Positions 15,529 through 18,217 of a DNA stretch of 18,217 nt are shown here, piece after piece. Each line of letters starts with the position of its first letter. Position 1 is the stretch's first letter. Source of the stretch: Candidatus Symbiothrix sp. (GTDB lineage Bacteria > Bacteroidota > Bacteroidia > Bacteroidales > Azobacteroidaceae). The notes beneath the pieces are model-generated. The model made no database searches. It saw nothing but the letters and a program-made list of their open reading frames with translations, and was not told the origin of the DNA. The translations under genes and the position numbers were made by a program. The DNA is taken from contig JAISWY010000152.1 in assembly GCA_031270925.1 (NCBI GenBank), forward strand, positions 1 to 18,217, written 5' to 3'.

Positions 15529-15541
15529 TAAACAATACGAA

Positions 15542-18217
15542 ATGAAAAAACTATTCATCATCCTTTTTCTCGGGCTTTGCACTTTTGTGTCGGCTCAGAA
15601 TATGGAAGATATTCAAGGAACCGTTTTGGACAAGAAAACAGGAGAAGCAGTTATCGGCGCCAATGTTGTAGTCGTAGGGACTACAACCGGCACCGTTACC
15701 GACATCGACGGTCATTTCAAGATTCGTATGCCCTTAAACTCCGAATTGCGAATCAGTTATATCGAATATCAGACCCAAATCCAGAAAATAACCGATAGAA
15801 AACCCATTACGGTTTATATGGAAGAAAACAGGACGGAACTCGACGAAGTGGTCGTAATCGGTTACGGCGTACAAAGGAAAAGCGATGTTACCGGCGCCAT
15901 CTCGTCACTTTCGGCGAAGGATATAACATCAAGTCCCGTTGCAAGCGCGGTACAGGCCATACAGGGAAAAGCGACTGGCGTACAGGTTATTCAAAATACC
16001 GGATCGCCGGGCGGCAAAACGACCATCAAGATTCGCGGAACAGGTACGATTAACGATTCCGACCCTTTGTATATCGTGGACGGATTTGTAGTAGATGCCA
16101 TCGACCACATCAATCCCAACGACATTGCCAATATGGAAGTGCTGAAAGACGCCGCTTCCGCTTCCATCTACGGAGCGAGAGGCGCCAATGGAGTGGTGCT
16201 GATTACAACCAAACAAGGCGAAAGCGGTAAGGCCAAAATTACATTCGACGCTTTCGTCGGCGTCTCCTCGCCATGGAAAACCATTGATGTGATGAATATC
16301 GACCAATTCGCCCTGATGCGCGATTATGTGGAAGGCCGAACCAATTATTCCGCCGAAGGACAGTTGTATTATTCCAAAGACATCAACGGAAACCTGTATT
16401 ACGACACCGGAAAATTCCAAAGGCTCGACTCCATCAAAAGCAGTTCCTCTACGCCTGCGAATTGGTGGGACGCCGTTACTCAAACAGGCGTCAAGCAGCA
16501 ATACAACCTTTCGGTTGGCGGCGGCAACGAAAACCATCAATACCTCGTCAGCGGGAATTTGTTCGACGAAAGCGGTATTGTGAAAACATCGGGTTACCGA
16601 AGAGTATCCACCCGTTTGAATCTTTCGAATAAGATAACCCGATGGTTGAGTTTGCGTACAAACGTCCTTTACACCAACGAAGCAAGAGATGTGGTGCCGG
16701 AAGGACAGGACGGCGTATTGAAGCGTTCGTTGCATCAAAATCCAATTATCCATACTTACAATAACGCCGGATATTTCTCCGAAAATCATCCGATTGCCGT
16801 TCTCGCACGGAATCACAACCGACAGAAAACCGACCGCATCGACCTCAATCTGGATTTGTCCGCCCAAATCAACCAGCATCTGACTTATCAGTTCAAATTC
16901 TCGAATTACACCGGTTTCGATAATCAGTACCGCTTCAATGAAGTGGAAAAATTGGAAGAAAACTTCCAGATGCCGACGGATTTGACAAAAGTGATTCGCA
17001 ACAGCGTGCAAACCAACAAGATGGAAATTAATAATTTATTGACGTTTGTATATAACAGGAACAAGCACGATTTGAATATGGTCGTCGGTTCCACAGTGGA
17101 AACATTCGATACGCAAAATGTGAACGCCGAACGTCAGGGATCTCCGGCCAACACAAGCAATCTTTGGTATTTATCGTCCGCTTATTTCGGCGACCGGGCG
17201 ACCGGCTCGCTTAGCGAATGGAGCGCCGTCGGCTTTTTGGGCAGACTCAATTACGCTTTCGATAATAAATATTTGCTGCAAGTGAATTTCAGGAGCGACG
17301 CTTCCTCCAAATTCGCGCCGTCCGAGCGGTGGGGCTTTTTTCCCTCGGCTTCCGCAGGTTGGAAATTTACCGGAGAGGAATGGATGCGCAATCTTGAATT
17401 TCTGAGTTTTGGAAAACTCCGTTTGGGCTGGGGTCGCTTGGGCAATAACCGCATCGGCGAATATGCACGTTATACGGTTATCGACAATGAGTATAATTAT
17501 TCGTATGGAACGGGTGCGCACGTTACGCAGTCGGGCGCTACGGCTACCACATTGGGAAATGAATATATCCGTTGGGAAAAAACGGAGTCGTACAACATCG
17601 GTTTGGATATGAATTTTTTCAATAACCGCTTGAACACTACCGTCGAATATTTCGATAAGGAAACGTCCGATATGTTGTTGCGGGTGCCGGTGCCGGTATC
17701 CGTCGGTACCACTTCGGCTCCGATGGTCAATGCGGGCTCTGTTCAAAACAGAGGAATCGAATGGCTGATAAATTACAAGGGAACAGTTGAAAAATTCAAA
17801 TACGAAATAGGCTTCAACCTGTCGTACATCAAAAATAAAGTTACCAATCTGGGAAGCGGCAACGAGCCTGTTTGGGGAGCAAGACTGACGGAAGAAAGCA
17901 TCGGCGATTATGTTACAAAAACCGAAGCCGGAATGCCGATCGCCTACTTCTACGGCTATGTAACCGACGGAATTTTTCAAACCTCCGAAGAGGTCGCCGC
18001 AAGCGCACAAAACGACGGCCTTACTTTCCCCGGCGATTTCCGCTTCAAGGATTTGAATAACGACGGGAAAATCGACGCTTCCGACCGCACTTATCTCGGC
18101 TCGCCTCATCCCGATTATGTGTTTGGCATTCCGATAAATATGAGTTACGGAAATTGGGAACTGTCGATGTTTTTCCAAGGACAATATGGAAATAAAATCT
18201 TCAATGTGATGGATTAT
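15542..18217 (+). CDS. SusC/RagA family TonB-dependent outer-membrane receptor, 3'-truncated by the window edge
   Basis: The open frame runs without a stop for 892 codons to the end of the window; family members are usually about 1000 residues or more, so roughly the last barrel strands are missing. In order: signal peptide 1-18 (FVSA cleavage), a carboxypeptidase-regulatory-like beta-sandwich at about 23-93 (IQGTVLDKKTGEAVIGANV), the TonB-box region DEVVVIGYG (102-109), a plug domain to about 226 including IRGTGTINDSDPLYIVDGF and the family signature NMEVLKDAASASIYGARGAN, then the beta-barrel. Near the end lies the acidic loop KDLNNDGKIDASDRTYLG, common in SusC proteins. No FecR-interacting STN domain is seen, so anti-sigma/sigma control is not indicated. 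It would import an oligomeric nutrient with a SusD partner expected downstream of the window. Substrate unknown. Confidence 0.95.
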   Translation, partial: MKKLFIILFLGLCTFVSAQNMEDIQGTVLDKKTGEAVIGANVVVVGTTTGTVTDIDGHFKIRMPLNSELRISYIEYQTQIQKITDRKPITVYMEENRTELDEVVVIGYGVQRKSDVTGAISSLSAKDITSSPVASAVQAIQGKATGVQVIQNTGSPGGKTTIKIRGTGTINDSDPLYIVDGFVVDAIDHINPNDIANMEVLKDAASASIYGARGANGVVLITTKQGESGKAKITFDAFVGVSSPWKTIDVMNIDQFALMRDYVEGRTNYSAEGQLYYSKDINGNLYYDTGKFQRLDSIKSSSSTPANWWDAVTQTGVKQQYNLSVGGGNENHQYLVSGNLFDESGIVKTSGYRRVSTRLNLSNKITRWLSLRTNVLYTNEARDVVPEGQDGVLKRSLHQNPIIHTYNNAGYFSENHPIAVLARNHNRQKTDRIDLNLDLSAQINQHLTYQFKFSNYTGFDNQYRFNEVEKLEENFQMPTDLTKVIRNSVQTNKMEINNLLTFVYNRNKHDLNMVVGSTVETFDTQNVNAERQGSPANTSNLWYLSSAYFGDRATGSLSEWSAVGFLGRLNYAFDNKYLLQVNFRSDASSKFAPSERWGFFPSASAGWKFTGEEWMRNLEFLSFGKLRLGWGRLGNNRIGEYARYTVIDNEYNYSYGTGAHVTQSGATATTLGNEYIRWEKTESYNIGLDMNFFNNRLNTTVEYFDKETSDMLLRVPVPVSVGTTSAPMVNAGSVQNRGIEWLINYKGTVEKFKYEIGFNLSYIKNKVTNLGSGNEPVWGARLTEESIGDYVTKTEAGMPIAYFYGYVTDGIFQTSEEVAASAQNDGLTFPGDFRFKDLNNDGKIDASDRTYLGSPHPDYVFGIPINMSYGNWELSMFFQGQYGNKIFNVMDY

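Noticed and set aside
15929..17011. 360-codon open frame on the minus strand inside susC
   Set aside because: It is antisense to a clear SusC plug and barrel sequence, has no recognisable domain, and its amino-acid mix looks like a mirrored coding frame.
17171..18184. 337-codon open frame on the minus strand inside susC
   Set aside because: Same reason: antisense shadow of the SusC barrel, no promoter or family signature.
1..18217. tRNA, rRNA, CRISPR arrays, insertion sequences, integrases
   Set aside because: Coding sequence covers nearly the whole window; no repeat-spacer pattern, transposase-like frame or terminal repeats were seen.

Overview
The window looks like a chromosomal segment from a member of Bacteroidota, most likely order Bacteroidales. 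Four things point there: a SusC/RagA-type TonB-dependent receptor, a protein ending in a type IX secretion (T9SS, type A) sorting domain, two divergent promoters with the Bacteroidota -7 element TAnnTTTG, and A/T-rich translation starts without clear Shine-Dalgarno sequences. T9SS makes a Porphyromonadaceae/Dysgonomonadaceae/Tannerella-like lineage more likely than Bacteroides itself. That last step is inference.

Layout, left to right. (1) Positions 1-826, plus strand: the 3' part of thyA and complete folA, joined by an ATGA overlap; this is the dTMP/tetrahydrofolate pair. (2) Positions 801-13458, minus strand: one long, tightly packed surface-polysaccharide operon. In transcription order it encodes an outer-membrane export lipoprotein (Wza-like), a chain-length/co-polymerase protein (Wzz-like, no kinase domain), a flippase (Wzx), a polymerase (Wzy), a fusion of a GT2 glycosyltransferase and a methyltransferase, three GT4 glycosyltransferases, a possible 38-residue peptide, a radical SAM/SPASM enzyme, and a fourth GT4 enzyme. 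The last gene runs 26 bases into the end of convergent folA. (3) Positions 13459-13671: a divergent intergenic region with one recognisable -7 element facing each way. (4) Positions 13672-18217, plus strand: a secreted ELWxxDGT-repeat protein with a T9SS tail, then a SusC/RagA receptor cut off by the window end.

How the genes fit together. The minus-strand operon carries a Wzx/Wzy-type assembly set. Glycosyltransferases build a repeat unit on a lipid carrier, Wzx flips it, Wzy polymerises it, and the Wzz- and Wza-like proteins control length and export. No priming sugar-phosphate transferase and no nucleotide-sugar synthesis gene lies in the window, so those functions must be elsewhere. The central glycosyltransferase genes are visibly more A/T-rich than thyA/folA and susC, as is common for exchanged serotype-type cassettes. 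The plus-strand pair looks like the start of a nutrient-uptake (SusC/D-like) operon whose first gene is a predicted cell-surface beta-propeller.

The most interesting points are the 38-codon ORF that exactly fills the gap upstream of the radical SAM gene, the GT2-methyltransferase fusion, and the pairing of an ELWxxDGT/T9SS protein with SusC. No tRNA, rRNA, CRISPR array, insertion sequence or integrase was seen. No stretch over 300 bases lacks a gene.
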